From Hansschlegelia quercus (lineage in GTDB: Bacteria; Pseudomonadota; Alphaproteobacteria; Rhizobiales; Methylopilaceae): 64,000 bases of DNA. Numbering within the stretch: position 1 is the first letter of the stretch; every line of letters begins with the position of its first letter. The notes under the pieces were generated by a model, which had not been told where the DNA came from, did not search any database, and worked only from the letters and a program-made list of their open reading frames with translations. Location of the stretch: contig NZ_SIUB01000001.1 in assembly GCF_004310425.1 (NCBI RefSeq), positions 496,001-560,000 of the forward strand, given 5' to 3'. Shown one piece after another: positions 1 to 8,154 of this stretch. A program made the translations under genes and the position numbers.

Positions 1-380
1 GGCAGGTTGAGCGAGCGGCCCCAGGAGCGCCATTCCGCGAGGCCGTCGCCATCCATCGGCTCGGTAGCGAGCGGCACGTCGAGCGCGCGGTCGCGATGGG
101 CGAGCACGACCTCGACGCGGTCGGTCTCCGAAGTCTCGCCCGGCGCGAGACGGATCGCGACGCCCGAGAACTGCACGAGAGGAACCGCAATCCGCATCGT
201 CATGCTCCGCACCATCCTGTCCACCAGCACGCGCCCGCTCTCCAGCGTCACGCGCCGCTCTCCTCCGTCCGCCGCGGCGTCGGGCGCCGCGAAGCGCACG
301 GGAAGCGCGAAGGGATCGAGCCGGTCGGCCGATCCCGTTCCGGCGCGCGTAAGAGCGCCGGCTCCGGTCTGTCGTCCCAC
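1..380 (-). CDS. DUF6101 family protein, 3'-truncated by the window edge
   Basis: The reading frame runs off the left end of the window, so only the first 126 codons are seen. It opens with GTG at 378-380, preceded by AGGGAG on the minus strand with 8 nt spacing. The translation contains 'DRLDPFALPVRF', 'VRSMTMRIAVPL' and 'AEWRSWGRSLNLP', which I recognise as the DUF6101 family of Hyphomicrobiales. The family has no known function. No signal peptide or membrane segment is visible in the part present. The longer frames on either strand here lack this family pattern and are shadows. Confidence 0.75.
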   Translation of the reverse strand, partial: MGRQTGAGALTRAGTGSADRLDPFALPVRFAAPDAAADGGERRVTLESGRVLVDRMVRSMTMRIAVPLVQFSGVAIRLAPGETSETDRVEVVLAHRDRALDVPLATEPMDGDGLAEWRSWGRSLNL

Positions 381-632
381 TGTCCAGTCTCCCTGAAGGC
401 CCTGTTGTTGTTCGGGCTCTTCCGTTCTGTTGCTGGACTATGCCTGAGGACGCGACAGTATCGGCTTAAGGGAACTGGTGAACGATTGGTGATGCTGCGC
501 TCGTCTCGCGCCATGCTGAAGAAGAGCTTAGCCGAGAGGGTGACAATTGTCTGAACGCTGGGGCGCCTCATCCGCGGGCTTGCGCGCATTTGCGCCTTTC
601 CCCGCGCGGCCTCGCCGTATTAGAGAAGGCGC

Positions 633-1457
633 GTGGCGACACCTTCAGCGACCATCGACCTCGAGCGCCTGTCCGACCCACTCGCCGAAATCGTGCGGGA
701 GGCCGGCGCGATCGCGCTCGGCTACTTCAAGAGCGGGGCCGAGCGCTGGACCAAGGCCGACGACAGCCCGGTCACGGAAGCCGACATCGCCGTCGACCGC
801 TTTCTGGCCGCGCGCCTGCCGGAGCTCGCGCCGGGCGCAGGCTGGCTGTCGGAGGAGACCGCGGACACCACCGAGCGGCTCGACAAGCGGCTGACCTGGG
901 TGGTCGATCCGATCGACGGCACCCGCGCCTTCATCGAGGGCGCGCCGGAATGGGTCGTCTCGGTCGCCCTCGTCGAGGACGGCCAGCCGGTCGTCGGCAT
1001 GGTGTTCGACCCCTGCAATGACATCGCCTTCATCGCCACACGGGGCGGAGGCGCGTTCCGCAACGGCGTGCGCATGGCGACGCCGAACCCGGCCGAGCTG
1101 AGCGGCGCCAAGGTCGGCGGCCCTCAGGCGCTGCTCGGCCCGCTGAAGAGCTACGGCGTCCAGAAGGGCCGCTGGCATTACGCGCTCGCGAACCGGCTGG
1201 TGAAGGTCGCCGCCGGCGACCTCGACGCGGCGCTGGCGCGGCCGAACGCCCATGACTGGGACATCGCCGCCGCCCATCTGATCCTCGAGGAGGCCGGCGC
1301 GAAGCTGACCGGCTTCGACGGCGCCGCACCGACCTATAACCGACCGACGACGCGTCATGGCGGACTGATCGCGGCCCCGCCTGCGCGCGCCCAAGCCCTT
1401 AAAGACGCGCTCCACGCAGAGCGCGACGCCCTCGACGCGCTGGAGCCCTACCGATGA
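633..1457 (+). CDS. cysQ: Inositol monophosphatase family protein, CysQ-like 3'(2'),5'-bisphosphate nucleotidase
   Basis: A 274-residue metal-dependent phosphatase. The metal-binding signatures of the inositol monophosphatase fold are in order: SEET at residues 73-76, WVVDPIDGT at 89-97, and DWD at 208-210 in the second signature. CysQ members hydrolyse 3'-phosphoadenosine 5'-phosphate to AMP and so keep sulfate assimilation and sulfated-nucleotide pools in balance; membership of that subgroup is inferred from overall resemblance. The start is GTG at 633, with GAGAAGG about 4-8 nt upstream. The stop overlaps the ATG of the DUF4170 gene (ATGA), so the two are probably translationally coupled. 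An inositol-1-phosphatase (SuhB-like) role is the main alternative. Confidence 0.85.
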   Translation: MATPSATIDLERLSDPLAEIVREAGAIALGYFKSGAERWTKADDSPVTEADIAVDRFLAARLPELAPGAGWLSEETADTTERLDKRLTWVVDPIDGTRAFIEGAPEWVVSVALVEDGQPVVGMVFDPCNDIAFIATRGGGAFRNGVRMATPNPAELSGAKVGGPQALLGPLKSYGVQKGRWHYALANRLVKVAAGDLDAALARPNAHDWDIAAAHLILEEAGAKLTGFDGAAPTYNRPTTRHGGLIAAPPARAQALKDALHAERDALDALEPYR

Positions 1458-1699
1458 GCGAAGTCGCCCCCAAGCAGCTTCTTCACCTCGTCTTCGGCGG
1501 AGAGTTGGAGGACGTCTCGGGCGTCTCGTTCAGCGACGTCGAGAAGCTCGACATCGTCGGCATCTTCCCGGACTACGCTTCCGCCCGCGCCGCCTGGAAG
1601 GCGAAGGCGCAGGCGACCGTCGACGACGCGCATATGCGCTACTTCGTCGTCCACCTGCACCGCCTGCTCGATCCGGACCCGACGCTACAGGGCGCCTGA
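1454..1699 (+). CDS. DUF4170 domain-containing protein
   Basis: A small soluble protein of 81 residues. The pattern 'LHLVFGGEL', 'VGIFPDYASARAAWKA', 'MRYFVVHLHRLLDP' is typical of the DUF4170 family of alphaproteobacteria, whose function is unknown. Its ATG lies inside the stop codon of the upstream phosphatase gene (ATGA overlap), so it is very likely co-translated with it. It ends 6 bp before the convergent dmeF stop codon. The repeated linkage of this family to phosphatase genes is a recollection, not something shown here. Confidence 0.8.
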   Translation: MSEVAPKQLLHLVFGGELEDVSGVSFSDVEKLDIVGIFPDYASARAAWKAKAQATVDDAHMRYFVVHLHRLLDPDPTLQGA

Positions 1700-1705
1700 G
1701 CGGAC

Positions 1706-2731
1706 TCAAGCCGCAGCGCAGTCCTCGCCGGGGCAGCGGTTCACCTCCACCGTCACATGCGCCAGCGCGTCGAGGCCCATGAGCTTCGCCTTGTAGGTCT
1801 CCGGCGGCTGCGGGTGGTGCGTCACGAGCGCGACGATCGCGGCGACCTTGCCCGGGCCGACCCGCCACAGATGCAGGTCGCAGATCCGGACGTCCCCGAC
1901 CTCCAGCCGCGCGCGAATGGTTTTCTCGAGCGCGGGATCGGCTGGCGCGTCGGTCAGCGTGGCGGCCGTGTCGCGCAGCAGCGTCAGCGACCACGAGGCG
2001 ATCAGCCCGGCGCCGAGCACGCCGACCGCGGGATCGACCCACCGCCATCCGAACGCCCAGCCCGCGCCGAGCGCGGCGATCGCCAGCACCGAGGTCACCG
2101 CGTCGGCCAGCACGTGGAGATAGGCCCCGCGAAGGTTCTGGTCCTTGGCCCCGGCCGCATGGCCGTGACCCCGGTCATGAGCGTGTGAATGGCCATGCGC
2201 ATGAGCATGGTCGTGCCCCGTATGGGAATGCCCCCCATGCGAGCCGCCATGGTCGTGGCCGGCGTGGCCGCCGAGCAGGATGGCGCAGACGATGTTCACG
2301 ATCAGGCCGAGCACGGCGATGATCGCCGCCTCGCCATAGGCGACCGCCTGCGGATCGAGGATGCGGGCGATCGATTCGAAGCCGATCGCAAGCGCCACCA
2401 GGCCGAGAACAATCGCGTTCGCGAAGCCCGCGAGGTCGCCGACCTTGCCTGCGCCCATCGCCAGCCGCGGGTCTTCGGAGCGGCGGGCGGCGATCCTGTA
2501 GGCGAACGCCGCGACGCCGATCGCGCCGGCATGCGTCGCCATATGAACCCCGTCGGCAAGCAGCGCCATCGAGCCGGTGAGCCAGCCCGCGACGATCTCC
2601 ACCACCATGGTCGCGGCAGTGATCCCGGTGACGATCGTGGCGCGCCGCGCATTCTCGACATGGTCGTCGCCGAGAAAGCGGTGGTCGTGTTCAAAATGCG
2701 CGAGGTGCTCGCGGGCGCCTGAGGCGTGCAT
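1706..2731 (-). CDS. dmeF: CDF-family divalent cation efflux transporter, DmeF type
   Basis: A 341-residue cation diffusion facilitator. About six membrane segments are visible, with the family's metal-site pattern LLADGVHMATH and a second HVLADAVTS. Between the fourth and fifth segments lies a strongly His-rich loop (about twenty His among Gly, Asp and Ala), likely for metal binding or sensing. The N-terminal HFEHDHRFLGDDH stretch and 'MATHAGAIGVAAFAYR' are typical of DmeF proteins, which export Co(II) or Ni(II) by proton antiport. The frame is open further upstream to a TTG at 2788. The ATG at 2731 is preferred because AGGAG lies about 10 nt upstream. No metalloregulator gene is next to it. 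Confidence 0.85.
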   Translation of the reverse strand: MHASGAREHLAHFEHDHRFLGDDHVENARRATIVTGITAATMVVEIVAGWLTGSMALLADGVHMATHAGAIGVAAFAYRIAARRSEDPRLAMGAGKVGDLAGFANAIVLGLVALAIGFESIARILDPQAVAYGEAAIIAVLGLIVNIVCAILLGGHAGHDHGGSHGGHSHTGHDHAHAHGHSHAHDRGHGHAAGAKDQNLRGAYLHVLADAVTSVLAIAALGAGWAFGWRWVDPAVGVLGAGLIASWSLTLLRDTAATLTDAPADPALEKTIRARLEVGDVRICDLHLWRVGPGKVAAIVALVTHHPQPPETYKAKLMGLDALAHVTVEVNRCPGEDCAAA

Positions 2732-2795
2732 CGGCTTGTGGCTCCTTCGATCCCGACCGGAGATCGCGTCGGCGGCTCCCAGCGTCAAGCGCGGC

Positions 2796-3683
2796 TCACT
2801 CCGCGGCGGCGCCGTCGAGGCGGATCGTCATGTTATCGAGGCTCGCGACGATATGGTCCGCGAGCGCGAGCGCGGTCTCCGTCACCGCGCCCGGATTGCG
2901 CAGCAGCGCGATCTTGCAGCTCGGCAGCGGCGGAAAGCCTTCGGCGGAGCCCAGCACCCGCATCCCCGGCCGGAGCGCGGATTCCGGCAGCACCGTCATC
3001 GCGAGGCCAGCGAGCACGGCGGCGCCGACCGCCGCGAAGTTGCGGCTCGAATAAAGCACCCGGTGCGGCCGGCCGATCTCCTCCAGCTTCGCAATCGCGC
3101 TCTCGCGCCAAACGCAGGCGGCGTGGCTGAGCGCGAGCGGGATGACCGACTCCTCATGGACCACGGAGCGCTGCGACGTCACCCAGAGCAGCGGCTCCTG
3201 CCGGATGACCTCGCCGACCGGCCTGCGTGAGGCGTGGGTGATGATCGCGAGATCGAGTTCGTCGCGGGCGACGAGTTCGGTCAGGCTGTCCGACGGCTCG
3301 CACGCCACCGTGACCTCGACCCGCGGGTTGGAGCTTGAGAACCGGGCGAGAATTTCAGGCAGATAGCGCTCGGCGTAGTCGTCCGGCAGGCCGAGCCGGA
3401 CGCGGCCGGTCAGCGCGTCGTCGGCGAAGGCGGAGACCGCCTCGCGCGAGATGTGGACGATGCGCCGCGCGTAATCGAGCAGCCGCTCGCCGTCCTCCGT
3501 CAGCTTCACGCCGCGCCCGTCGCGGGCGAAGACCTGGCGGCCGACCCGCTCCTCCAGCCGCTTCATCTGCATCGAGACCGCGGATTGCGTCTTGAAGACG
3601 ATCTCGGCCGCGCGCGTGAAGGAGCCGGTGTCGACGACGGCGATCAGCGTGCGGAGTTGGTCGACATCGAGAAGAGCCGGCAC
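2796..3683 (-). CDS. LysR family transcriptional regulator
   Basis: A LysR-type regulator of about 295 residues. The N-terminal winged helix-turn-helix reads LDVDQLRTLIAVVDTGSFTR and continues through AAEIVFKTQSAVSMQMKRLEE. It is followed by a periplasmic-binding-protein-like co-inducer domain. GTG at 3683 (VPALLDVDQLR) is chosen because homologues begin close to this point and GAGG lies upstream; ATGs at 3725 and 3734 are also in frame. It is divergent from the DUF1127 gene at 3844, with about 160 bp between them. That gap contains a short dyad CGAA-CA-TTCG near 3728 and an AT-rich tract, the kind of place where LysR proteins bind. The effector is unknown. Confidence 0.85.
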   Translation of the reverse strand: MPALLDVDQLRTLIAVVDTGSFTRAAEIVFKTQSAVSMQMKRLEERVGRQVFARDGRGVKLTEDGERLLDYARRIVHISREAVSAFADDALTGRVRLGLPDDYAERYLPEILARFSSSNPRVEVTVACEPSDSLTELVARDELDLAIITHASRRPVGEVIRQEPLLWVTSQRSVVHEESVIPLALSHAACVWRESAIAKLEEIGRPHRVLYSSRNFAAVGAAVLAGLAMTVLPESALRPGMRVLGSAEGFPPLPSCKIALLRNPGAVTETALALADHIVASLDNMTIRLDGAAAE

Positions 3684-3843
3684 GGCGCGACCTCGTGAGA
3701 CATCAAGCGAGATGATGCCCCACATTACGAACATTCGTTTTTCTTATCAATTAAGCGCGCGTATCCCGGCCTCCCAGAAGCCGACCGGGCTTCTCGGACA
3801 TGCGGCCAAAGCCGCGGAAAGGACCTGACTTCAGGAGACGACC

Positions 3844-4110
3844 ATGACCGCCCATCACGTCCCGCATTCCCAGCGGACCGGCTTCGGCCCCCGCGCGTTC
3901 GACCATCTCAAGACCCAGGCGAAGGCTTTCGCAGCGACCCTGGTGCGCCGCCGCGCCGTGGGCGAGCTCGCCCGGATGGACGACCGCATGCTGGCCGACG
4001 TGGGACTGACGCGCGCCGAGGTCGAATCCGTGAACCGCTGGTCGCTCTGGGGCGACCCGACCATCCGCCTCGCCGAAGCCGCAGCCGAGCGCCACGCAAG
4101 GCAGGGGTGA
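3844..4110 (+). CDS. DUF1127 domain-containing protein
   Basis: An 88-residue protein ending in a DUF1127 (YjiS-like) module: 'RRAVGELARMDDRMLADVGLTRAEVE'. This short basic helical domain is common in multiple copies in Hyphomicrobiales. Some small members elsewhere affect RNA or phosphate and carbon metabolism, but nothing specific can be inferred for this one. The start ATG has AGGAG 8 nt upstream. The gene is divergent from a LysR regulator, a pairing that suggests LysR control of this gene. It ends 3 bp before the convergent DUF937-like gene. Confidence 0.85.
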   Translation: MTAHHVPHSQRTGFGPRAFDHLKTQAKAFAATLVRRRAVGELARMDDRMLADVGLTRAEVESVNRWSLWGDPTIRLAEAAAERHARQG

Positions 4111-4113
4111 CGA

Positions 4114-4902
4114 TCAGCCTCCCTTCTTCGCGCCGCCCCAGAACGCGTCGAAGATCTTCTCCATGGCCTTGGCGTTTTCCGCCTGCCACTCGCGGCTTCC
4201 CTCGACGAAAGCGTCGAACGGGGCGCCGCCCGCCTCCGGCCGGTCCTCGTCCCCACGACCGGCCGGAGGCGACTCGGGTTCAGGCGTGGGCCCGGAGCCC
4301 GGTCGCTCCGGCGTCGGACGCACGCCGGGGAACATGCCGTTCAGCATTTCCGCCACCATATCGCCCATCATGGTCGCAGCCTCCTTTGGCTCCGCCGCTT
4401 CTTCCTGCGCGGCGTTCCGCCCGAACGGCGCCGGGGCGCCCGCTATGTTCCGCCAGTAATCGGCGGCCGGCGCCGCGCCAGGCGCCTTCGACGCCTTCAG
4501 GAAGCCGCCGATCAGCACGCCCGCGAGCACCGGCAGAACCTTACGGATGATCTCGGCCTGCACGCCTGACGCTGCCGACGCCTGCGCCGCAACGGCGCGC
4601 GAGACGTCCGGCGAGCCGAACAGCGCGGACAGCGCGGCGTCGCCGGGACCCTGCGCGGCGGCGTCGAAGGCCGCGGACTGCATGTCGAAGGCGCGGGCAT
4701 AGGTCTCGGCGCCGAACATCTGCGACAGGCGCTCGGCCGCCTCCTCGCCCTCGGAGCGGCGCTGGAAAGCCTGGGCAAAGGCGGGAGAGACGGCCGCGGC
4801 GGCCGCCCGCATCTGCTCCGGCGACAGGCCATAGGCGCGAGCGAGATTGTCGAAGGCCTGTCCGCCCTGCGCCCGCCTCATCATCTCGAAGACGTCGAAC
4901 AT
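4114..4902 (-). CDS. DUF937-like helical protein
   Basis: A 262-residue soluble protein starting MFDVFEMMRRAQGGQAFDNLAR. Its first 150 residues are Ala-rich helices with repeated 'LFG..DVSRAVAAQASAASGV' segments and a hydrophobic 'VLPVLAGVLIGGF', resembling the DUF937/YidB-like family. The C-terminal third is Pro/Gly/Glu-rich linker ending in a helix (ENAKAMEKIFDAFWGGAKKGG). ATG at 4902 is preferred over the GTG at 4911 because GAGGGG lies 9 nt upstream. Family assignment is moderate and function is unknown. Confidence 0.7.
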   Translation of the reverse strand: MFDVFEMMRRAQGGQAFDNLARAYGLSPEQMRAAAAAVSPAFAQAFQRRSEGEEAAERLSQMFGAETYARAFDMQSAAFDAAAQGPGDAALSALFGSPDVSRAVAAQASAASGVQAEIIRKVLPVLAGVLIGGFLKASKAPGAAPAADYWRNIAGAPAPFGRNAAQEEAAEPKEAATMMGDMVAEMLNGMFPGVRPTPERPGSGPTPEPESPPAGRGDEDRPEAGGAPFDAFVEGSREWQAENAKAMEKIFDAFWGGAKKGG

Positions 4903-5050
4903 CGGTTCCACCCCTCTAACGCCCCTTCTCAGGACGATAGGCCGTTCCGGACCGAGGGCAATCGGCGGGCGCGATCGGGATCCAGGACCTTCGCCTTGTC
5001 CGCTTCGTGAACATGGCGCAAACCCTGTCGAAAATCAGGGAGAATTGCCG

Positions 5051-5722
5051 ATGGCGCGCTCGCCTTCACCCAAAGCCGATCCGAAGCCGAAGGCGCTCAA
5101 AGGCTGGCGGCGTCACGGGCTCCGGCTCGCGGCCTGCGCGGCGTTCGGCGTCGCCGCCGGAGCGCTCGCCGGTCTGTTCGCGCCGGCGAAGATCGCGACC
5201 GTCATCGGCTGGGACGCGGCGGCGGCGGCTTACGCCGCTCGAGTCTGGTTCACGCTCTCGCCGATCCCGGCCAAAGAGATCCAGACATGGTCGCGGAAGG
5301 AGGACGAAGGCCGCGGCGCGATCACGCTGATCCTAACCGCCGCCGTCGCGGGAAGCTTCGCCGCGATCTTCGACATGGTCTCCGCGAAGTCCGGCGGGGC
5401 GGCTCTGGCGCTCGGCGCCCTCACGATCCTGATCTCTTGGATGCTGCTTCATACGACCTTCGCTGCGCATTACGCCCATCGCTGCTTCGACGGCGGCCCG
5501 GACAAGCCGGGCATCGACTTCCCCGGCGGGCCGCCTGTGTTCAGCGACTTCGCCTACTATGCCTTCACGATCGGCATGACCTTCCAGGTCTCAGACACCG
5601 ACACTCAATCGAGCGCCATGCGCCGGCTGACCCTGCTGCATGGGGTCGTATCGTTCGTGTTCAACACGGTGATCATCGCGATCAGCGTGAGCCTGGCGTC
5701 GAATTTGATGGGCGGCAAATAA
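5051..5722 (+). CDS. DUF1345 domain-containing membrane protein
   Basis: A 223-residue inner-membrane protein with about five hydrophobic segments. The DUF1345 signature is the central 'LHTTFAAHYAHRCF' region followed by 'DFAYYAFTIGMTFQVSDTD' and a final 'VVSFVFNTVIIAISVS' helix. Function is unknown. The frame is open upstream to 4847, but ATG 5051 is chosen because AGGGAG lies about 8 nt upstream and the protein then starts like its relatives. It is followed by the flhA promoter region and is unlikely to share its transcript. Confidence 0.85.
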   Translation: MARSPSPKADPKPKALKGWRRHGLRLAACAAFGVAAGALAGLFAPAKIATVIGWDAAAAAYAARVWFTLSPIPAKEIQTWSRKEDEGRGAITLILTAAVAGSFAAIFDMVSAKSGGAALALGALTILISWMLLHTTFAAHYAHRCFDGGPDKPGIDFPGGPPVFSDFAYYAFTIGMTFQVSDTDTQSSAMRRLTLLHGVVSFVFNTVIIAISVSLASNLMGGK

Positions 5723-5747
5723 CCTTGAGGCGCGTTCCGGCGTCCCG

Positions 5748-5783
5748 TTAACCCAGGCTTAACCGCTCTTAACCCTCAGCTAA
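5748..5783 (+). promoter_or_regulatory. Cluster of CtrA-type boxes upstream of flhA
   Basis: TTAA at 5748-5751 and 5759-5762 are separated by exactly 7 bp, matching the TTAA-N7-TTAA consensus of the response regulator CtrA. A third TTAA at 5769-5772 is followed after 7 bp by CTAA (5780-5783). CtrA activates early flagellar genes in Caulobacter and relatives. The cluster sits 50-85 bp upstream of the flhA ATG. Recognition by CtrA is inferred from the consensus. Confidence 0.75.
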
Positions 5784-5792
5784 CCGTGCGGG

Positions 5793-5807
5793 CGGCAAAA
5801 CTTGCCG
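5793..5807. promoter_or_regulatory. Perfect palindrome CGGCAA-N3-TTGCCG in the flhA leader, ftr-like
   Basis: The 15-bp element has perfect 6-bp arms and lies about 25 bp upstream of the preferred flhA start. The same element recurs at 53541-53555 and 62343-62361, each time just downstream of a CtrA-type box in the direction of a flagellar gene. It resembles, from memory, the Caulobacter ftr sites bound by FlbD. It is not a sigma-54 promoter: the GG and GC dinucleotides are 8 bp apart rather than 10. Confidence 0.7.
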
Positions 5808-5832
5808 GGTCGCGGGTTGGCGGGGAATGCGC

Positions 5833-7983
5833 ATGACGGATCTGACGGTGGCGGAAGCCGCGAAGCCGGTCGCGGCCGCAGGCGGCGGCGTCCGGCTGCC
5901 GGTGGTCCTGAACCGCGCGTGGGACGTCGTCCGCAACGGCGACATCGGGCTCGCGCTCGGCGTTCTCGTCATCCTCTGCGTGCTGATCGTCCCGCTCCCG
6001 TCCTTCCTGCTGGACCTGCTGCTCGCGATCTCGATCATCCTGTCCGTGCTGATCCTGATGACGGCGCTGTTCATCGAGCGCCCGCTGGAATTCTCGGCGT
6101 TTCCGACCGTGCTGCTGGTCGCGACCATGCTGCGGCTGTCGCTCAACCTCGCCTCGACGCGCCTGATCCTCGCCCATGGCCACGAGGGTACGGACGCCGC
6201 CGGCCACGTCATCGAAGCCTTTGGCAACTTCGTGATGGGCGGCAATTTCGTCATCGGCGTCATCGTGTTCGCGATCCTGGTGATCGTGAACTTCGTCGTC
6301 ATCACCAAGGGTTCGGGCCGCATCGCCGAAGTCGCGGCGCGCTTCACCCTCGACGCCATGCCCGGCAAGCAGATGGCGATCGACGCGGACCTTTCGGCCG
6401 GACTGATCGACGAGGCCACCGCCAAGGTCCGCCGCAAGGATCTCGAGGACGAGAGCACGTTCTTCGGCGCGATGGACGGCGCGTCCAAATTCGTGCGCGG
6501 CGACGCGATCGCGGGCCTGCTGATCGTGTTCATCAACGTGCTCGGCGGCATGGTGATCGGCATCGCGCAGAACGGCCTTGGCTTCGCCGAAGCCGCACAT
6601 TCCTACACCCTGCTGTCGATTGGCGACGGCCTCGTCAGCCAGATCCCGGCGCTGGTGGTCTCGACCGCGGCCGGCATGCTGGTGTCGAAGGCGGGCGTCT
6701 CCGGCTCCGCCGACAAGGCGCTGATGAAGCAGCTCTCCGGCTACCCGAAGGCGCTTGCGCTCGCGGCCGTCGTCATGGGCGTGATGTCGCTGCTGCCGGG
6801 CATTCCGCTGATCCCGTTCGCGGGGCTCGCCGCCGGCGCCGGCTGGCTCGCCTATCGTTCGGAGCAGGCGAACCGCGTCGCCGACGCCGAGCGCGTCGCG
6901 AAGATCGCAACCGAGGCCGCCGGCGGCGCGGAGGGCGCCGCGGCCGAGGAGCCGGTCGCGGCTGCGCTGAAGATGGACGATCTGAAGATCGAGCTCGGTT
7001 ACGCCCTGCTGCCGCTGGTCGACGCCTCGGAAGGCCCGGACAAGCTGACTGAGCAGATCAAGGCGCTCCGCCGCACGATCGCGGCCGAGATGGGCTTCCT
7101 GATGCCGTCGGTCCGCCTGCTCGACAATCTCCAGCTCCAGCCGAACGCCTATTCGGTGAAGGTGAAGGAGGTCGAGGCCGGCGCGGGCACCGCCTATCCG
7201 GCGCAGTTCATGGTCATGGACCCGAGCGGCGGACAGGTGAACCTGCCGGGCGTCCATACGATCGAGCCGACCTTCGGCCTGCCCGCCACCTGGGTCGACG
7301 GCTCCCTGCGCGAAGAAGCCAACATCCGCGGCTACACGGTTGTGGACGCAACCACCGTGCTCTCGACGCATCTGTCCGAGATCATCAAGGCGAACATGCC
7401 GGACCTGCTGTCCTACGGGGAGGTCTCCAAGCTTCTGAAGGAGCTGCCCAAGGAGCAGCAGAAGCTCGTCGAGGACCTCATCCCGAGCCAGATCTCGACG
7501 ACCGGCGTCCAGCGGGTGCTGCAGCTGCTGCTCGTCGAGCGGGTGTCGATCCGCGACCTCGGCGCGATCCTCGAGGGGATCGCGGAGGCGATCTCCTTCA
7601 CGCGCGGCCCGGCGCAGATCGTCGAGCACGTGCGGTCGCGCCTGTCGCGCCAGCTCTGCGCGCAGCACCAGGCGATGGGCGGCTACCTGCCGCTGGTCTC
7701 GCTGTCGCCGGCCTGGGAGCAGGCCTTTGCGGAATCGATCGTCGGAACCGGTGAGGAGAAGAGCCTGGCCATGGCGCCGTCCAAGCTGCACGAGTTCATC
7801 GCAGGCGTGCGCGACCGCTTCGAGGAGGCCGCCAAAATCGGCGAGCAGCCCGTGCTGCTGACCTCGGCCACCGCCCGGCCCTTCGTGCGCTCGATCGTCG
7901 AACGCTTCCGCAACCAGACGCCGGTCATGTCGCAGAACGAGATCCATCCGCGCGCCCGCCTGAAGACGGTCGGCAGCATCTGA
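5833..7983 (+). CDS. flhA: Flagellar biosynthesis protein FlhA
   Basis: A 716-residue core component of the flagellar type III export gate. The N-terminal half has about eight membrane helices and the conserved cytoplasmic FHIPEP-type loop, with 'MLRLSLNLASTRLIL', 'VITKGSGRIAEVAARFTLDAMPGKQMAIDADL' split by family-typical charges, and 'FFGAMDGASKFVRGDAIAG'. The C-terminal half is the cytoplasmic domain that forms a nonameric ring and docks chaperone-substrate complexes. ATG 5833 is preferred over 5827 because GGGG is then about 7 nt away. The gene stands alone, 40 kb from the other export genes, behind its own CtrA-box/palindrome promoter. Confidence 0.95.
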   Translation: MTDLTVAEAAKPVAAAGGGVRLPVVLNRAWDVVRNGDIGLALGVLVILCVLIVPLPSFLLDLLLAISIILSVLILMTALFIERPLEFSAFPTVLLVATMLRLSLNLASTRLILAHGHEGTDAAGHVIEAFGNFVMGGNFVIGVIVFAILVIVNFVVITKGSGRIAEVAARFTLDAMPGKQMAIDADLSAGLIDEATAKVRRKDLEDESTFFGAMDGASKFVRGDAIAGLLIVFINVLGGMVIGIAQNGLGFAEAAHSYTLLSIGDGLVSQIPALVVSTAAGMLVSKAGVSGSADKALMKQLSGYPKALALAAVVMGVMSLLPGIPLIPFAGLAAGAGWLAYRSEQANRVADAERVAKIATEAAGGAEGAAAEEPVAAALKMDDLKIELGYALLPLVDASEGPDKLTEQIKALRRTIAAEMGFLMPSVRLLDNLQLQPNAYSVKVKEVEAGAGTAYPAQFMVMDPSGGQVNLPGVHTIEPTFGLPATWVDGSLREEANIRGYTVVDATTVLSTHLSEIIKANMPDLLSYGEVSKLLKELPKEQQKLVEDLIPSQISTTGVQRVLQLLLVERVSIRDLGAILEGIAEAISFTRGPAQIVEHVRSRLSRQLCAQHQAMGGYLPLVSLSPAWEQAFAESIVGTGEEKSLAMAPSKLHEFIAGVRDRFEEAAKIGEQPVLLTSATARPFVRSIVERFRNQTPVMSQNEIHPRARLKTVGSI

Positions 7984-8001
7984 GGGCAGCGATCAGGCTG
8001 G

Positions 8002-8110
8002 GCGTGCTTCGAGACGCCGACCTGACGGCCGGCTCCTCAGCACGAGGGATGTTCAGCAGCTCAAACGGTCCTCATGCTGAGGAGCGCCAAAGGCGCGTCT
8101 CGAAGCACGC
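8002..8110. repeat. Long imperfect hairpin, intergenic palindromic repeat
   Basis: Outer arms GCGTGCTTCGAGACG (8002-8016) and CGTCTCGAAGCACGC (8096-8110) are perfectly complementary. Inner arms at 8032-8047 and 8070-8085 (GCTCCTCAGCACGAGG versus CCTCATGCTGAGGAGC) match with one mismatch. Elements containing 'CTCATGCTGAGGAGC...GTCTCGAAGCACG' are familiar as dispersed intergenic repeats in Hyphomicrobiales. It lies just after flhA and may also shorten the flhA transcript. Confidence 0.7.
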
Positions 8111-8154
8111 AGTCGGCCGCCGCGCCCTTGGGAGGCGCGGCGGCGGCTCTTAGT

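Noticed and set aside
248-589. A 113-codon minus-strand frame overlapping the DUF6101 start region.
   Set aside because: It is in a different frame from the DUF6101 coding sequence and is composed of Arg/Pro-rich shadow sequence.
5795-5806. Reading of the GGCAAAACTTGC element as a sigma-54 -24/-12 promoter.
   Set aside because: The GG and GC dinucleotides are separated by 8 bp, not the required 10, and the perfect dyad symmetry fits a regulator site better.
5776-7947. A 723-codon open frame on the minus strand opposite flhA.
   Set aside because: It is antisense to a certain gene, is rich in Arg, His, Asp and Gln as expected of a GC-rich shadow, and shows no domain.
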